Assembly (NCBI GenBank): GCA_030035585.1 | Contig: CM057469.1 | Coordinates: forward strand, 66,233,501-66,297,500 | DNA: 64,000 nucleotides | Reading direction: 5' to 3' | Source of the DNA: Dugong dugon | Taxonomy: Eukaryota; Chordata; Mammalia; Sirenia; Dugongidae | Part shown: positions 22,157 to 34,461 of the stretch, piece after piece | Layout of the letters: the number at the start of each line of letters is the position of its first letter | Position numbering within the stretch: position 1 is the stretch's first letter | Program-made: the position numbers and the translations under genes | The notes under the pieces: model-generated | Told to the model about the DNA's origin: nothing | What the model saw: only the letters and a program-made list of their open reading frames with translations | Databases searched by the model: none

Positions 22157-22688
22157 GGCAGATTGTATCTTCCTAAGATGGCCATAACATCTCACGTTCG
22201 TCTTACACTGTGTCCTTGACGCTTCTCCTTCAAGTGATGGGGTCTATGTTCCCTTTCCTTGAGCCTGCGTGAATCTTTATGAGCGCCTCCACCAAAAGAG
22301 TACAGCGGAAGTGACAGTATATGACTTCTGAGGCTAGAATTTTTCAGTGCCACGGACTTCTATGGGGATGCTTATGCTCGGAACCCAGCCACCACACTGG
22401 GAAGAAGCCCAACCAGCCTATGGAGAGGCCCACATGGTGAGGTCCCTGGCCCAGAGCCTCAGTTGAGTTCCTAGGTGACAGCCAGCACCAACTTGCCATC
22501 CATCTGAGTGAGCCATCTTGGAAGAGGATCCTCCGGCTCCCAAACCAGCCACCCCAGTTGATGCCATGGGGAACAGAGATGAGCAGTGCCCAAACTGCAA
22601 ATTCATAAACAAAATAAATAATTTCATTGTTTTAGACCACTAAGTTTTGGGGTGGTTTGTTAAGCAGCAACAAAAAAACAGATAACAG
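22157..22688 (+). mobile_element. MaLR (MLT1) LTR
   Basis: Begins near GGCAGATTGTATCTTCCTAA. The 3' end shows AAATAAATAATTTCATTG, GACCACTAAGTTTTGGGG and TTTGTTAAGCAGCAA, the MLT1 terminal motifs. Solo LTR on the plus strand. Confidence 0.82.
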
Positions 22689-22724
22689 TTTCTAAAATTA
22701 AAGCTCTAAGATTCTAGAGAGCTG

Positions 22725-22881
22725 TTCTGTTTATTAGGAGAAAGATGTGGTAATCTGCTTCTATAAAGATTACAGCCTTGGAACCCCTATGGGGCAGTTC
22801 TACTCTGTCCTATAGGGTCACTATCAGTCAGAATCAACTCGATGGCACACAACAACAGCAACAACAACATTCTGTTCATTA
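22725..22881 (+). mobile_element. AfroSINE class A, 5' truncated, with target duplication
   Basis: Body 22737-22869 begins inside the long-form module at GGAGAAAGATGTGG. Duplications TTCTGTTTATTA (22725-22736) and TTCTGTTCATTA (22870-22881) differ at one base, so truncation happened at insertion, not by later deletion. The tail ends in CAACAGCAACAACAAC. Confidence 0.93.
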
Positions 22882-24179
22882 TTTGCAATATTGTGTTCAA
22901 GTAATTGGTAGAACACAATTACTATATGTGAGAGTAATTAAAAATAGTGGGCTAAATTTAAATATTAACAAATTTGATTGAAACTCTTATCTGAACTTCA
23001 TGTTTCCCTTCATCTACAAAATACAAATAACGTTTAATAACATTTTAGGGTTTATGCTTTCAAGAAACTTCCCGTAATGGAGGACGTGAAACAATGTAGC
23101 TTCAAGTAATTACAAAATAAAAATAGTATTTAATCAGTCAAGTAAACTGAGCCAGAGGTTTATAAAAAAATGTATATACATATATACATAAAACTATTTA
23201 GTGAGACATAAAACTTGTTTGTTGCTCAAACGCAATCATGTAAGTGAAAAACATTTTGTAAAGCTTAAAACATTCTACAAAGAGAAGTTTAGATAAAAAA
23301 AAAAAAACCTTACCATTTCAAAGTCTAATAGTTAGCTCCAGTTAGATATACATGATCAGAACATTGTAAATAATACATTGCTAAATTCATTAATCCTGTT
23401 TAAAATTCCAGACTAATGAAAAATAGTGCATTTTTAAACAGCTGCTTTGGCAGCAGGGGAGTGGATTAGATGACCTCTTAAAGTTCCTTCCAGGGCCTAA
23501 GAATCTGAGAAATATGGGCTCTCTTGCAATCTATAGACACCAGATCACAGAGGATTTTAAATCTAATTTCAATTATTTAAATTTTCTTCATTATGCAAAA
23601 ATGCCAACATGCATAAAGTAATAATTAAATCAAGTTGCATAACTAACAGCACTAATGTAAAGATCATTAATTTCTCAAAAACTTGACTATTATTTGCCTC
23701 TGGTTCTATAAATTATCATTGAGAATTTTTTATTTTAAAAATGTAACAATGTGATAATAGCTATAAAAGAAAGTAGCGTTATAAATGCATAGAATATAGT
23801 CTTCAAGAGACTATATTCATAAAAATTCATATTTCATGCAGGTCCCCAAAACAAGTATCCAAATATATTTTTTTAATCATGTTGAGGCTATCTTGCTGAG
23901 GGGATTTTTTAAAAGTTGTTAAATGGTATCACATTAATATTCATGACTTCATCTGCATAAGGACTGAAAGAGCCTTATTTGATCCCTCAATTTTCCGTAT
24001 GAAAATGCGTTTCAATATTTGCCACCTCAGAAACAAAAACAGCAACTCATTAGATACTGAAAAAAAAAAATACAGCAAAACATAAAAAAGCAAATTTTGA
24101 TCAAATGTAGTGGCAGGAGTGAGCCAACTACTCAAAAGCATCCGTAGTATAAAATGTGATGTCACCTAGTTTTTTAAAA
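22882..24179. other. Low-repeat AT-rich sequence
   Basis: Apart from one old CR1/L3 relic there is no recognisable repeat. A 74-codon minus frame at 23941-24165 is not credible. Confidence 0.45.
23447..23510 (+). mobile_element. CR1/L3-like LINE 3' relic
   Basis: GATTAGATGACCTCTTAAAG, TTCCTTCCAGGGCCTAAGA and AATCTGAG follow the CR1/L3 3' terminus pattern. It is short and old. Confidence 0.55.
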
Positions 24180-24720
24180 AAGTGAAGATGCTAATTCTGC
24201 TGATGAAGATATTGTTTTTCCCCTCTTGTGCCCTATTCATTATGCAAGGCTGCAGAATATGAAGTGTAAATGTGTGATCCGGCCGATCTAATGATCTCCC
24301 ACACCTGCTCATCTGGTACAATTTTAATTAACACTCCAAGGAGGTTTGTCAAGAGTAATCAAAAACATTGTCGCTTATAAAGCTGTGGCAAGAAATCAAT
24401 AGTTTTCATCAGAAAAGGTAAGGTCTGGCATAACTGAACCATTTAATTGCTTCAGTCCAATAAACAAAAACTGCACATTTTAATGACTTGATTCTGGAGA
24501 TCAATATCTAACCACATATTGCATTAAACAGCAACATGTGGTGGGATATTCACAGTCATTTCCATTCCGAAAGCAGCGTTCCTCTTTTTTATTTCATCCC
24601 GAGTAGCAATAGGTTGCTGCGCCTCTGCGGTGCTATGATTTATATCAAATGAGTGACCTCTAAGGCCGTAAGACTAGAACGGGTGACTAGTTCTCGATGG
24701 TAAGCTACTGTCACTTGACA
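24180..24720. other. Candidate conserved noncoding element
   Basis: Repeat-free. Homeodomain-type AT core TTAATTAA lies at 24325-24332, GATCCGGCCGATC at about 24276-24288, and CATAACTGAACC and CCAATAAACAAAAAC motifs follow. Retained CpGs in AT-rich DNA and lack of repeats suggest constraint. Inference only. Confidence 0.45.
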
Positions 24721-26730
24721 AAGTGCCTGAAGCAGAATGAATTTACTTCTCTTTTCCTCAATCATCAACAGGCTCTGCCCTGACCCCCCGTCTGACTCCT
24801 ATAACAAGATCTCCTGTCCCTGCCTGAAAAATTTACTGTCGCGTCTACTTCTCATTGAGCTCGAGCGAGTACTTTTGTCACCTTCAGTGAACTGGGTCTG
24901 CAGGAAATTTAACTAAACACCAGCCCTAGTTTAAAAACTAAGTAAGCGTACTTCCCACAAAGCAGGCGACGTTCAAAGGCACCTCTTTCTGAATGGCATG
25001 ATTTTCCAAAAAGTTCATCTTTGCGCTACATTTAATTCAAGGCGCCGCTTGGCCCCTAAACTCATTTATTCGTGCATTGCCGTGAATGTGAAGCTCTCAC
25101 TAAAAGTACAGACCTTAAGAACTATCCATTTCTCATTTGTTGCCATTAGAAGACCGATGTCCACAGGGTGCTTACGTCATCTGGAAGGTTATACTAAAAC
25201 AGAAATTCCTGTGAACTACCGAAAAACATTGCATGTGATATGTATAAACTGGATACGGCTATGTTTCACTGCAGTAAATACGCAGGTATGCAAGAGGAAA
25301 TAAAGACATCATGTTAAACCTTTTATGCGCTATATTTTCTCGGTGCATCTTTCTTCAGAGAGATATTTTAAAATATATTGTCAATAAGCACTTTCCAACA
25401 ATGACTTGGAAAATACCCAGCTATTAAGCATAAGCATATTATAACATCCCCCAGTAAAACCTATACATAAAGCATAAACCCACATTGATGTAATACGCAT
25501 GACTTTGAACGATCGGCTAGAAATAAGCAATCAAAACGAACATTGGCAAAAACCCTCCTGTCAACAAGGAGGCAATTAAAAGACCGACGTTTGATGGTTT
25601 ATTCCATCTCACCAAAGCCTTACGCAAAATTTCCACTCCTGCTTTAATTTTCAATTCTTCTACCCTCCCTGCTTCACAGCTCCTGGCTATTGGCTTTTAC
25701 AATCTGTCCCTAGGGAGCGAGGAGTTATTACCCCTGTCGTTGGAAGAGAAAGGGATGTTATTCCGCTGTCACCCTCCTCGGCTCCAGCAGATTCCAAGCG
25801 CTGATGTATAGCCTTCATTGGAGAAAAGCGGCTGAGACGCTGTTCCTCCTCGGTCCTGTCAGATCCATCTACCTGTGCCACTGGCATTACTTACTGGAGT
25901 CAGAGTGACACTTGGTGTTCCCAGAGTCAACCCAAAAACTCCAAGAGAAAACGCTGCACAGGATATGCTACTACAGTGTAAATACCACAACAAAAGTCCA
26001 ACCCCATGTCGGAAAGGGGCCCAAGTTGCCATACCTCTACGTCTTTGACACAAAGACAAATGCAAAAGTTTTGGCTGCAAAATCCTTCAGAATTTACCAA
26101 GCTCATCGTTTGTCTCGGGCACTGAAGCATAAAATAAACCTTGCGAGGACTTATAAAAAAGTTGAGGAAAGCTCATTGAAAACGCTTTCTCTTATTACCG
26201 TGATTTCATCATTACAACATGAGAGTTGACACCCTGGAAATCTGCACTCCGTCTGAAATCTGAAGGCTCGTCTTCTTACCTTCTCTCTGCCCCTTTCTCT
26301 CTCTTTCTCTCATTCTCTTTAATTCAAAATATGAATAACTGCTTCCATTAATTGTCAAAAGATCACAATATTTTACATGGCTAGAAAATACATATGTTAT
26401 AGTTGGAATTCAGCCATGAGTTTTGCATCCTGAGAAATGTCTGGTCAGGTCTGGACCATGAGACTTTTCTGACAAAGGTAAGCAGACTCTTTTATCCTTT
26501 TTTTCTCTGCTTTGCACCTCATATCTGTCCTTTTCCCCTCCTGTCTTCCCCGCCTGTCTTTAACCTGAGCTGGGTAATCAGTGGTGGCTACAGTAAGAGT
26601 CATTGCCAAGAGAGTCAGTCCTGACCTGCCAGATGAGCCACATGGTCCACATCCTGATGAGGTCAAAGTCAGAGTCACCATGGTCTGGTGCAGTGGACTT
26701 CAGATTCTTTGATCACGGGGCCCTATCAGT
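24721..26730. other. Low-repeat block of 2 kb, candidate conserved noncoding
   Basis: No repeats recognised. CpG retention is notable for AT-rich DNA at 25020-25080, 25490-25600 and 25710-25870. A 101-codon frame (24998-25303) and a 105-codon frame (25912-26229) lack family signatures, hence not called as genes. A pyrimidine-rich tract lies at 26268-26322. Confidence 0.5.
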
Positions 26731-26818
26731 AAAAAAATCTTTTTTTTTTTTTTTTTAAGCCTGCACCCTCAAAAAACCAAACCCATCACCGTGGAGTTGA
26801 TTCCAACTCATAACAACA
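26731..26818 (-). mobile_element. AfroSINE class A 3' fragment near a T run
   Basis: 26771-26818 (AAAACCAAACCCATCACCG, GGAGTTGATTCCAACTC) is the reversed AfroSINE tail, 5' truncated to about 45 bases. A T run lies at 26740-26756. Confidence 0.8.
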
Positions 26819-26853
26819 TATGTGTATTTATTTATAAACTATATACAACTACA

Positions 26854-27050
26854 GGTCCCATGGGTGACCTTGCTGTGGTGCAAACATTTGGGTAACGTGC
26901 TCAGCTGCTAACCAAAAGGTTGGACGTTTGAATCCAGTCAGAGGTTCCTCAGAAGAAAGGCCTGGTGAAGTAATTCCAAAAAAATCAGCCACTGAAAAGC
27001 CTATGGAGCACAGCTTTACTCTGACACACATGACTCAATGGCAACTTGTA
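26854..27050 (+). mobile_element. AfroSINE class B
   Basis: GGTGCAAACATTTGGGTAAC head, AGAAGAAAGGCCTGGTGAAG module, AAAATCAGCCACTGAAAAG, tail ending CAATGGCAACTTG. Confidence 0.9.
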
Positions 27051-27053
27051 GAG

Positions 27054-27380
27054 ATCCCAAATCCCTTATCCAAAAATCTGCAGGACTAAATGTGCTTCAG
27101 AATTCAGAATGTTTTCTTAATTCTAAAAGGTAATAGGGTATGTATACCATACATCATCTGAACACCCCCAGTGGGGGTCTGAGGCAGCACCCTGTAATGA
27201 AACACATTAAGATTTCTGTAGAGAAATGTATGATTATTTGCCCTAATTAGATTAAATAAAAGCTATAAAAAGCCATACATCAGTTCAGATCAGGCTGAGC
27301 TGTCAAATGAATTACAAAATAACTTCTGGTTTTCAGAGCTTTTAGAACATCAGAACTGTAACTAAGGGATTTTAGCTAAG
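27054..27380. mobile_element. Possible DNA transposon relic with terminal inverted repeats
   Basis: AATCCCTTATCC near 27062 is mirrored by TAAGGGATT near 27364. The internal sequence resembles the Tc1/mariner-type repeat whose ends read CAAATCC and GATTTTGG. Family name uncertain. Confidence 0.4.
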
Positions 27381-28889
27381 GGAACTTTTACTCCTGTGTT
27401 AGCTGTGTTATAAAACATACACAAAAAAATAGAAAAAAAGGGGATGTGATAAAAAAAATAAAAGTAAATTCTAACGTGTTCTTTTTGCATGCCCACAGTG
27501 CACACACTCCGCTTTGGAGACCGCTAGGCAACAGTGGACCGGACTCACTCTTCTTGAATAAGGCTACAACAGAGAGACACCTCGTTGAAAATGTCCCTAA
27601 GCACACAAGCTAGTATTCAGGATGCAAGGCCATGGACCCACAGCTCTACTCCTACCCCTTCCAGAAAATTCAAAACTGCAAATTGTCCAGGGTGAAAAGC
27701 CAGTACCCAAACCAGCCTTGGTGTAGTCCAGTCCCCTAACTGCCAGCGTTCCTTAAGATACCCAATGCCTATGAAGGTCCACCAGGACCCATAACTGGGA
27801 AGAGAAGAGGCCATGACTTGCAGATAAGCACAGTAAATTGAAGAAAACGATTCATTTGCTACACTGGTTTGCTTCAGACAACTGGAGGGAAAACACTCCT
27901 ACAGTTTAAATTTTGTGTTTGCTAAAACTCTTCCAAGTGACCAGGGATTAACACCAATTTTACTTCTCTCATATTGAACCAGCCTTACCACTTCTGGTAG
28001 TAACATTCTAGTATGAGTCAATAATCTATTTCCCAGAGTGACCTCTGTTACCAGCAAGGGGCCAGGTGAAGAGAGGGGCCAAAAGGTTAAAGTACATGGA
28101 TCAAGAGTATGTTTTTTTGCTTGAAATCCTCAGTGAAGTAAGTTTAAAATTGTAACAGAAAGCACTTTCCTCAAAGAGCTACCATTCATCATAAATGGCT
28201 CAGCTCGACCCTCAACACTGATGGTCAGTTCTTCGTTCACTCTTATTCATATATATATATATATATATGTTTTTTTTTTTAATGAGAAGAACCCTAAGGA
28301 AGCCAAATGAATGATCAGTGATATCAAGAAACGCCTAGACTACTCCTAAGTGTTGTAATTTGCTTGCCTCTAAATTTTTCCTTTAGCTTATATTTTACCT
28401 CCACTTAGACCATAAGGGCAGCATTTTTCTGATCACTGATTGCCATCCCAGTAGGAGTTCTAGAAACTCAAGCAGAGAGTAGATTGTCTCCTGCACACCA
28501 AACCCCAGATGTAGGGCCCTGGACCTGATGGGACAAAGGTAAAAAGAGTCTTTGTTGATTAATGCAGAAAGTTGTAGAAGTTCACACCAGCTGTGTTCTT
28601 ATTCACAAGTAACTCAATTTGATGCTCACAAGTACCAATTAATGAAGTGATATTACCAAAGACTCAATATTACATGCCCAGAGAGATTGCATTTGCATAC
28701 AGCTTGTGCTTACTTAATGTCAGCATTTATAAAAGTGTCCTGAGCCTCTTTTTCTTTTCAACAAAGAGGACCTTTTTCCACCTAGAATTTTGAGATTTCG
28801 TCAGAGAGCACTGATTAATCTCAGGCCAAGTTGTTCCAAACATACGTAAACGTTTTCCAATAACTGACTTGAACTGTCAGCTTTTAAAT
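27381..28889. other. Mostly unique sequence with a (TA)n tract
   Basis: A TA run lies at about 28250-28268 followed by T10 at 28270. A weak reversed MIR-like trace lies around 28600-28690. No gene is recognised. Confidence 0.45.
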
Positions 28890-29015
28890 TTAATAAAATT
28901 AATTAAAATGTAAAATTGAAGTCCCTGGTCACAATGGTTACTTTTTAGGTGTTCAACAACCACATGTGGCTCATGGGTTCTGAATTGGACACGGTAGTTC
29001 TAGAAGAATGTATCA
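28890..29015 (+). mobile_element. hAT-type DNA transposon relic
   Basis: AATTGAAGTCCCTGGTCACA, TTCAACAACCACATGTGGC and TTGGACACGGTAGTTCTAG match in order the mammalian hAT-Charlie-type nonautonomous element pattern. Confidence 0.6.
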
Positions 29016-29579
29016 TAGACTGGTAGGCCAGTGAGTAGCATCAGTCCTTTTTTGTTCACTTTGTGATCTCTTCTGCCAGGCAACTAATCCAGTTTAATTT
29101 ATGCCTTCAGCTCTCCAACAGAAATCACTCCCAGCTATCATATGTACTAAGAGGCTGTTGTGGGAATGGCTTCCTTCACACAGGGTTGACTGGGAAGCAA
29201 GATCTTTATGAGTATTATGGACTTATTATAGGATTTATTATAGGACTTAGACATAATGCAACTGAGGGAGGAACAGAGACAGCTGAAATATCAGAGGATC
29301 ACTAACCAGCCCTACTGGAGCACTGGCATAGGTAGAAAGTCAGGGCTCACAGAGCACTCTGGAAAGCCAGGCATGAAGGGGAACTGGTGAAGAATCTGTA
29401 GAAGGCTGTTGCCACTGCATCTGCTGGTGGACTTGGGTTCACCGGTGTCTGCAGGCCTAGGAGAGGGCAGAAATGTTGGTTGTGGAGAGGAGGAGACCAA
29501 GCACAAGTTGGAATCTGTCAGCATCTCTGTCTATCCTTCACTGCATCTAACTCATGACCTACAGAAAGTAAAAGGGCTC
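29016..29579. other. Unassigned sequence
   Basis: Slightly G+C-richer with short frames (80, 70 and 128 codons) that recall no protein. The 128-codon plus frame (29409-29795) runs through a SINE and an L1 T tract, so it is not a gene. Confidence 0.45.
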
Positions 29580-29689
29580 CTCCATAAAGATTACAGCCTA
29601 GAAAACCCTATGGGGCAGTTCTGCTCTGTCACATTGGGTTGCTATGAGTTGAAAATTCACTCAAAGGCACCTAACAACAACAACAACAT
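29580..29689 (+). mobile_element. AfroSINE class A, 5' truncated
   Basis: Starts at CCATAAAGATTACAGCC and runs through CCTATGGGGCAGTTCTGC and TTGGGTTGCTATGAGTTG to a (CAA)n tail. Confidence 0.88.
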
Positions 29690-29729
29690 TCAGCCTACTG
29701 TTGTACGTGAGCAGTATCAGCAGCTACTC

Positions 29730-29995
29730 TTTTTTTTTTTTTTTTTTTTGGTCATTTTTGCCAATTCGACTTTTTACAGATGTGCAACTTGTTGACATCA
29801 AATACAATAATTGATTATGCAACCTTACCCTTAATCAAGTCCCGCTTTCCCCCACCCTCCCACCCCTGGTAACCACTAATAAACTTAGACCTCTATACAT
29901 TTTCCTTTTCTTGTCTTTTTATATAAATGAGGTCATAGGATATTTGTTCTTTGTGATTGACTTATTTCACTCAGCATAATGTCAAGTTCATAGCA
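29730..29995 (-). mobile_element. L1 3' UTR, minus strand
   Basis: T20 at 29730-29749 is the reversed poly(A). Then TTTTGCCAATTCGACTTT, CCCACCCTCCCACCCCTGG, TAACCACTAATAAACTTAG and TATTTCACTCAGCATAATG are the L1 3' UTR and ORF2 end on the minus strand. Confidence 0.82.
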
Positions 29996-30811
29996 TATAC
30001 CCAGTATGTAAAACTTCTCTTTTTAATACAAAATGCCTTATATATTAGGTACACTCCCATTTTATCTTTGTAATAAATGTATTACATTAGGGGGTATTGG
30101 TATTTCAGAGTTGTAATCAAATAATTCTACTTGGAAATTCAATTTTTTAAATGCTCAGAAAAACCAACCAGAAGAAATAAATTCCTAACCTATTTATCGC
30201 CTAAAGTATTCTAACATATTCCAAAAGGTACTGAAAACAAAAATCAGATTTCTTTTAGTTGGAGGGGCCAAACAGAATATGGCTAAACTCTCTTAAGTTT
30301 GCATTTATTCTTAAGAACATCTTCTAAGAGTAGGGACATTAAACAAACAGATACTTTGTTCCCAGAGAAGTACCTAATACCTTCCTAAACCTTGGAAAAG
30401 CAACATGAACACCATCCTAAATCCTCACGGGAAGCCCCAGTACTGAAGACATCCATCAAGTTATTCAGTATTCACAGTGTAACCCACTGATTCCTTTATG
30501 GAAATCTAAAACGATTATATTTCAAAAACAGTTGGAACTTTCAATACCCAGTTTCTGGGATTGTTATGCACTTATATTTGTCAGGTTCATACCATTCCCA
30601 AGTGGTGACCGCTGGGTATAAACTCAGAATGTGGCCTATCCAGTTAGAACTAATTCACTGTTTTTAATGCCACTGGCACCACCCTTCTCTAATCAGCATA
30701 GATAGGGTTTTCCCTCAGTGTGACACAAAAAATATCAATCAACAAGCAATAAAAATGTCCCCATCATATTGGCTTTGGGTGCTCTTCAACTCTGTTTTTA
30801 TATTTTGTAAT
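29996..30811. other. Unique AT-rich sequence
   Basis: No repeat or gene recognised in about 800 bases. Confidence 0.45.
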
Positions 30812-31195
30812 TGTTATGGATTGAATTGCATCTCCCGAAGAGTTATGTTGAAGCCTTTACCCTTGTACCTATAAAATATGACTCTAGAAATAAGGGTTTT
30901 CTTTTGTTTTAGTAATGAGGCCATACCAGAGCAGGGTGGGTCCTAAATCTAATCACTTCTGAGTTATAAAGACCAGAATAGACACAGAGACACACGTGAA
31001 GGGAAGACAGATGTCATGTGAGAATCATCTACAAGCAAAGGAACACCAAGGATTGCCAGTAGACACCAGAAACTAGGAAAGAGGCTCACAGAAGGAATCA
31101 GCCTAGTAGAGACCCTGATTTGGACTTTTAGCCTCCAGAACTGTAAGAAAATAAACTTCTATCTTTTGTTACAGCAGTGCTAGCTAACTAAGACT
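30812..31195 (+). mobile_element. MaLR-type LTR
   Basis: TGTTATGGATTGAATTGC start, AATCACTTCTGAGTTATAAAG middle, GAACTGTAAGAAAATAAAC polyadenylation region and TTACAGCAGTGCTAGC near the end. It is clearly the same family as 51421-51847. No clean 5-bp duplication is visible. Confidence 0.85.
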
Positions 31196-31267
31196 GTTCA
31201 AGAAAAATCAAGAAGTAAATGCATAACCCCAAAATCTCCCCAAAACATCCATTGGCAAGACTATAGG

Positions 31268-31515
31268 GCACAGTGGTCAGGACTCAGCGCCTTTGTCAGA
31301 CACCCTAGGTGTCTACCTTGGCTTCACTGCTTACTGGTTGTGCGTTATTGAGAAATAACTTAACCTCTCCATGCCTCAGCATCCTCATCTGTAGAGTGGC
31401 AACAGTAATGTGCCTACTTCACAGGGTTGCTGTGAGGATTAAATAAAGTCTGTACATAAAGCATCCTCAACACAATACTGGCAAATATATCAGAGACCAA
31501 TAAATAATAGATGTT
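31268..31515 (+). mobile_element. MIR SINE
   Basis: TTCACTGCTTACTGGTTGTG, AACCTCTCCATGCCTCAGC, TCCTCATCTGTAGAGTGG and CAGGGTTGCTGTGAGGATT are in MIR order. Confidence 0.9.
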
Positions 31516-31577
31516 TTTATGTAATGCATATTAGGAGCTATTAAGTATAAAGACATCAAATTCACACAATCTTGTGG

Positions 31578-34461
31578 ATGGTAGATGCCATCGAGTTGGT
31601 TCCAACTCATAGTGATCTTATGTACAACAGAAGGAAACACTGCCTGGTCCTGTGCTATCCTCACAATTGTTATTATGCTTGACCCCATTGTTGCAGTCAC
31701 TGTATCAATCCGTCTCATTGAGGGTCTTCCTCTTTTTCATTGACCCTCTCCTTTACCAAGTATGATGTCCTTCTCCATCCTGATAACATGTCCAAAGTAT
31801 GTGAGACATAGCCTTGCCATCCTTGCTTCTAAGAAGCATTCTGGTTGTACTTCTTCCAAGACCGATTTGTTCATTCTTTTGCAGTCCATGGTATATTCAA
31901 TATTCTTTGCCAACACCACAATTCAAAGGCATCAATTCTTCAGTCTTCCTTATTTATTGGCCAGCTTTCGCATACATATGAGATGACTAAAAACACCATG
32001 GCTTGGGTCAGGCTCACCTTAGTCTTCAAGGTAACATCTTTGCTTTTTAAAATTTTAAAGCAGTCTTTTGCAGCAGATTTGCCCAATGCAATGTGTCATT
32101 TGATCTCTTGACTGCTGTTTCCGTAGGTGTTGATTGTGGATCCAAGTAAAATGAAGTCCTTGACAACTTCAATCTTTTCTCCGTTTATCGTGATGTTGCT
32201 TACTGGTCCAGTTGTGAGGATTTTTGTTTTCTTTACTTTGAGGTGTAATCCATACTGAAGGCTGTGGTCTTTTATCTTCATCGGTAAGTGCTCACTTTGA
32301 GCAAGCAAGGTTGTGTCTTCTGCGTAACACAAGTTGTTAATGCGTTTTCCTCCAATCCTGTTGCCCCATTCTTCTTCATATAGTCCAGCTTCTCAGATTA
32401 TTTGCTCAGCATACAGATTGAATAAGTATGGTGAAAGGATACTACCCTGACACACACCTTTCCAGGCTTTAGACCATGCAGTATCTCCTTGTTCTGTTCG
32501 AACAACTGCCTCTTGATTTATGTACAGGTTCTCCATGAGCACAATTAAGTGTTCTGGAATTCCCATTCTTCACAATGTTATCCATAATTTGTTATGATCC
32601 ACACAGTCAAATGAGTTTGCATAGTCAATAAAACACAGGTAAACATCATTCTGGTATTCTCTCCTTTCAGCCAGGATCCATCTGACATCAGCAATGATAT
32701 CCCTGGTTCCACATCCTCTTCTGAATCTGACTTGAATTTCTGGCAGTTCCCTGTCAGTGTACTGCTGCAGCCACTTTTGAATGATCTTCAACAAAATTTT
32801 ACTTGCATGTGATATTAATATTATTCCATAATTTCCACATTCTGTTGAATCACCTTTCTTTGGAATGGGCATAAATATGGATCTCTTCCAGTCAGTTGGC
32901 CAGGTAGCTGTCTTCCAAATCTCTTAGCATAGACAAGTGAGCACTTCCAGTGCTGCAACCGTTTGCTGAAACATCTCAATCGGTATTCCGTCAATTCCAG
33001 GAGCCTTGTTTTTCACCGATAACTTCAGTGTAGCTTGGACTTCTTCCTTCAGTACCATCAGTTCCTGATGACATGCTACCTCCTGAAATGACTGAACACC
33101 AAACAATTCTTTTTGGTAGAGTGACTCTGTGTATTCCTTCCATCTTCTTTTGATGTTTCCTGCATTATTTCATATTTTCCCCATAGAATTCTTCAATATT
33201 GCAACTCAAGGTTTGAATTTTTTCTTCAGTTCTTTCAGCTCGAGAAATGCTGAGCATATTCTTCCCTTTTGGTTTTCTAACTCCTGGTCTTTGCACGTAT
33301 CGTTATCATACTTTACTTTGTCTTCTCAAGCCATCCTTTGAAATCTTCTGTTCAGCTCTTTGACTTCATCATTTCTTCCTTTTGCTTTAGCTACTCGAGC
33401 TTCAAGTGGAAGTTTCAGAGTCTCTTCTGACATCCATTTTGGTATTTTCTTTCTTTCTTGTCTTTTTAATGACCTCTTGCTTTCATCATGTATGATGTCC
33501 TTCCACAACTCGTCTGGTCTTCGGTCATTAGTGTCCAACTCGTCAAATCTATTCTAGAGATGGTCTCTAAATTCAGGTGGGATATACTTTGGCTCCCATG
33601 GACTTGTTCTAATTTTCTTCATCTTCAATTTGAACTTGCATATGAGCAATTGATGGTCTGTTCTGCAATCGGCCCCTGGCCTTGTTCAGACTGATGAGAT
33701 TGAGCTTTTCCATTGTCTCTTTCCACAGATGTAGTCGATTTGATTCTATGTATTCCCTCTGGCAAGGTCCAACATAGTTACCATTTATGTTGTTGAAAAA
33801 ATGTATTTGCAATGAAGTCATTGGTCTTGCAGAATTCTATCGTGTGATCTCTGGCATCATTTCTATCACCAAGGTCATATTTTCCAACTACGATCCTTCT
33901 TCGTTTCCAACTTTTGCATTCCAATCATCAGTAATTATTAAAGCATCTGGTTGTATGTTTATCAATTTCAGACTGCAGAAGTTGGTAAAAATCTTCAATT
34001 TCTTCATCTTTGCTCTTAGTGGCTGGTGTGTAAATTTGAATAATAGTCGTATTAACTGGTCTTCCTTGTAGGCATATGGATATTATCCTATCACTGACAG
34101 CTTTGTACTTCAGGATAGATCTCAAAAGGTTCTTTTTGACAATGAATGCAATGCCATTCCTCTTCAAGTTGTCATTCCTGGCATAGTAGATCATACGATT
34201 ATCAGACTCAAACTGGCCAATTCCAGTCCATTTCAGCTCACTAATGCCTAGGATATCAATGTTTATGCGTTTGTTTCATTTTTGACAATTTTCAATTTTC
34301 CTAGATTTATACTTCGTACATTCCACGTTCCAATTAGTAACAGACGTTTGCAGCTGTTTCTTCTCATTTTGAGTCAAGCCACATCAGCAAGCGAAGGTCC
34401 CAGAAGGTTTACTCCATCCGCATCATTAAGGTGGACTCTACTTTGAGAAGGAAGCTCCTCC
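31578..34461 (-). mobile_element. RTE LINE (BovB-like), near full length, minus strand
   Basis: About 2.9 kb, the longest RTE copy here. The RTE 3' end is at the left (GATGCCATCGAGTTGG) and the endonuclease region and start-proximal sequence at the right. At the right end it fuses to a reversed AfroSINE class B head (34462-34547). RTE elements are usually about 3.2 kb. Confidence 0.95.
32096..34194 (-). pseudogene. RTE endonuclease and reverse transcriptase, inactive
   Basis: Minus-strand order from 34194: an APE-type endonuclease piece (MIYYARNDNLKRNGIAFIVK, 33928-34194), linker (33326-33538, WMSEETLKLPL), RT N-terminus (32924-33106, KAPGIDGIPIEMF), fingers/palm piece with QVRFRRGCGTRDIIADVRW and FIDYANSFD (32570-32872), and palm/thumb (32096-32332). 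The catalytic box reads YAED at 32315-32326 instead of YADD, so a catalytic aspartate is gone, and frames are broken in several places. The endonuclease would nick target DNA and the RT copy LINE RNA; this copy can do neither. Confidence 0.94.

Noticed and set aside
24998..26229. 101- and 105-codon frames as small genes or exons
   Set aside because: No family resemblance, no flanking splice pattern I could defend, and open frames of this size are expected by chance in low-stop sequence.
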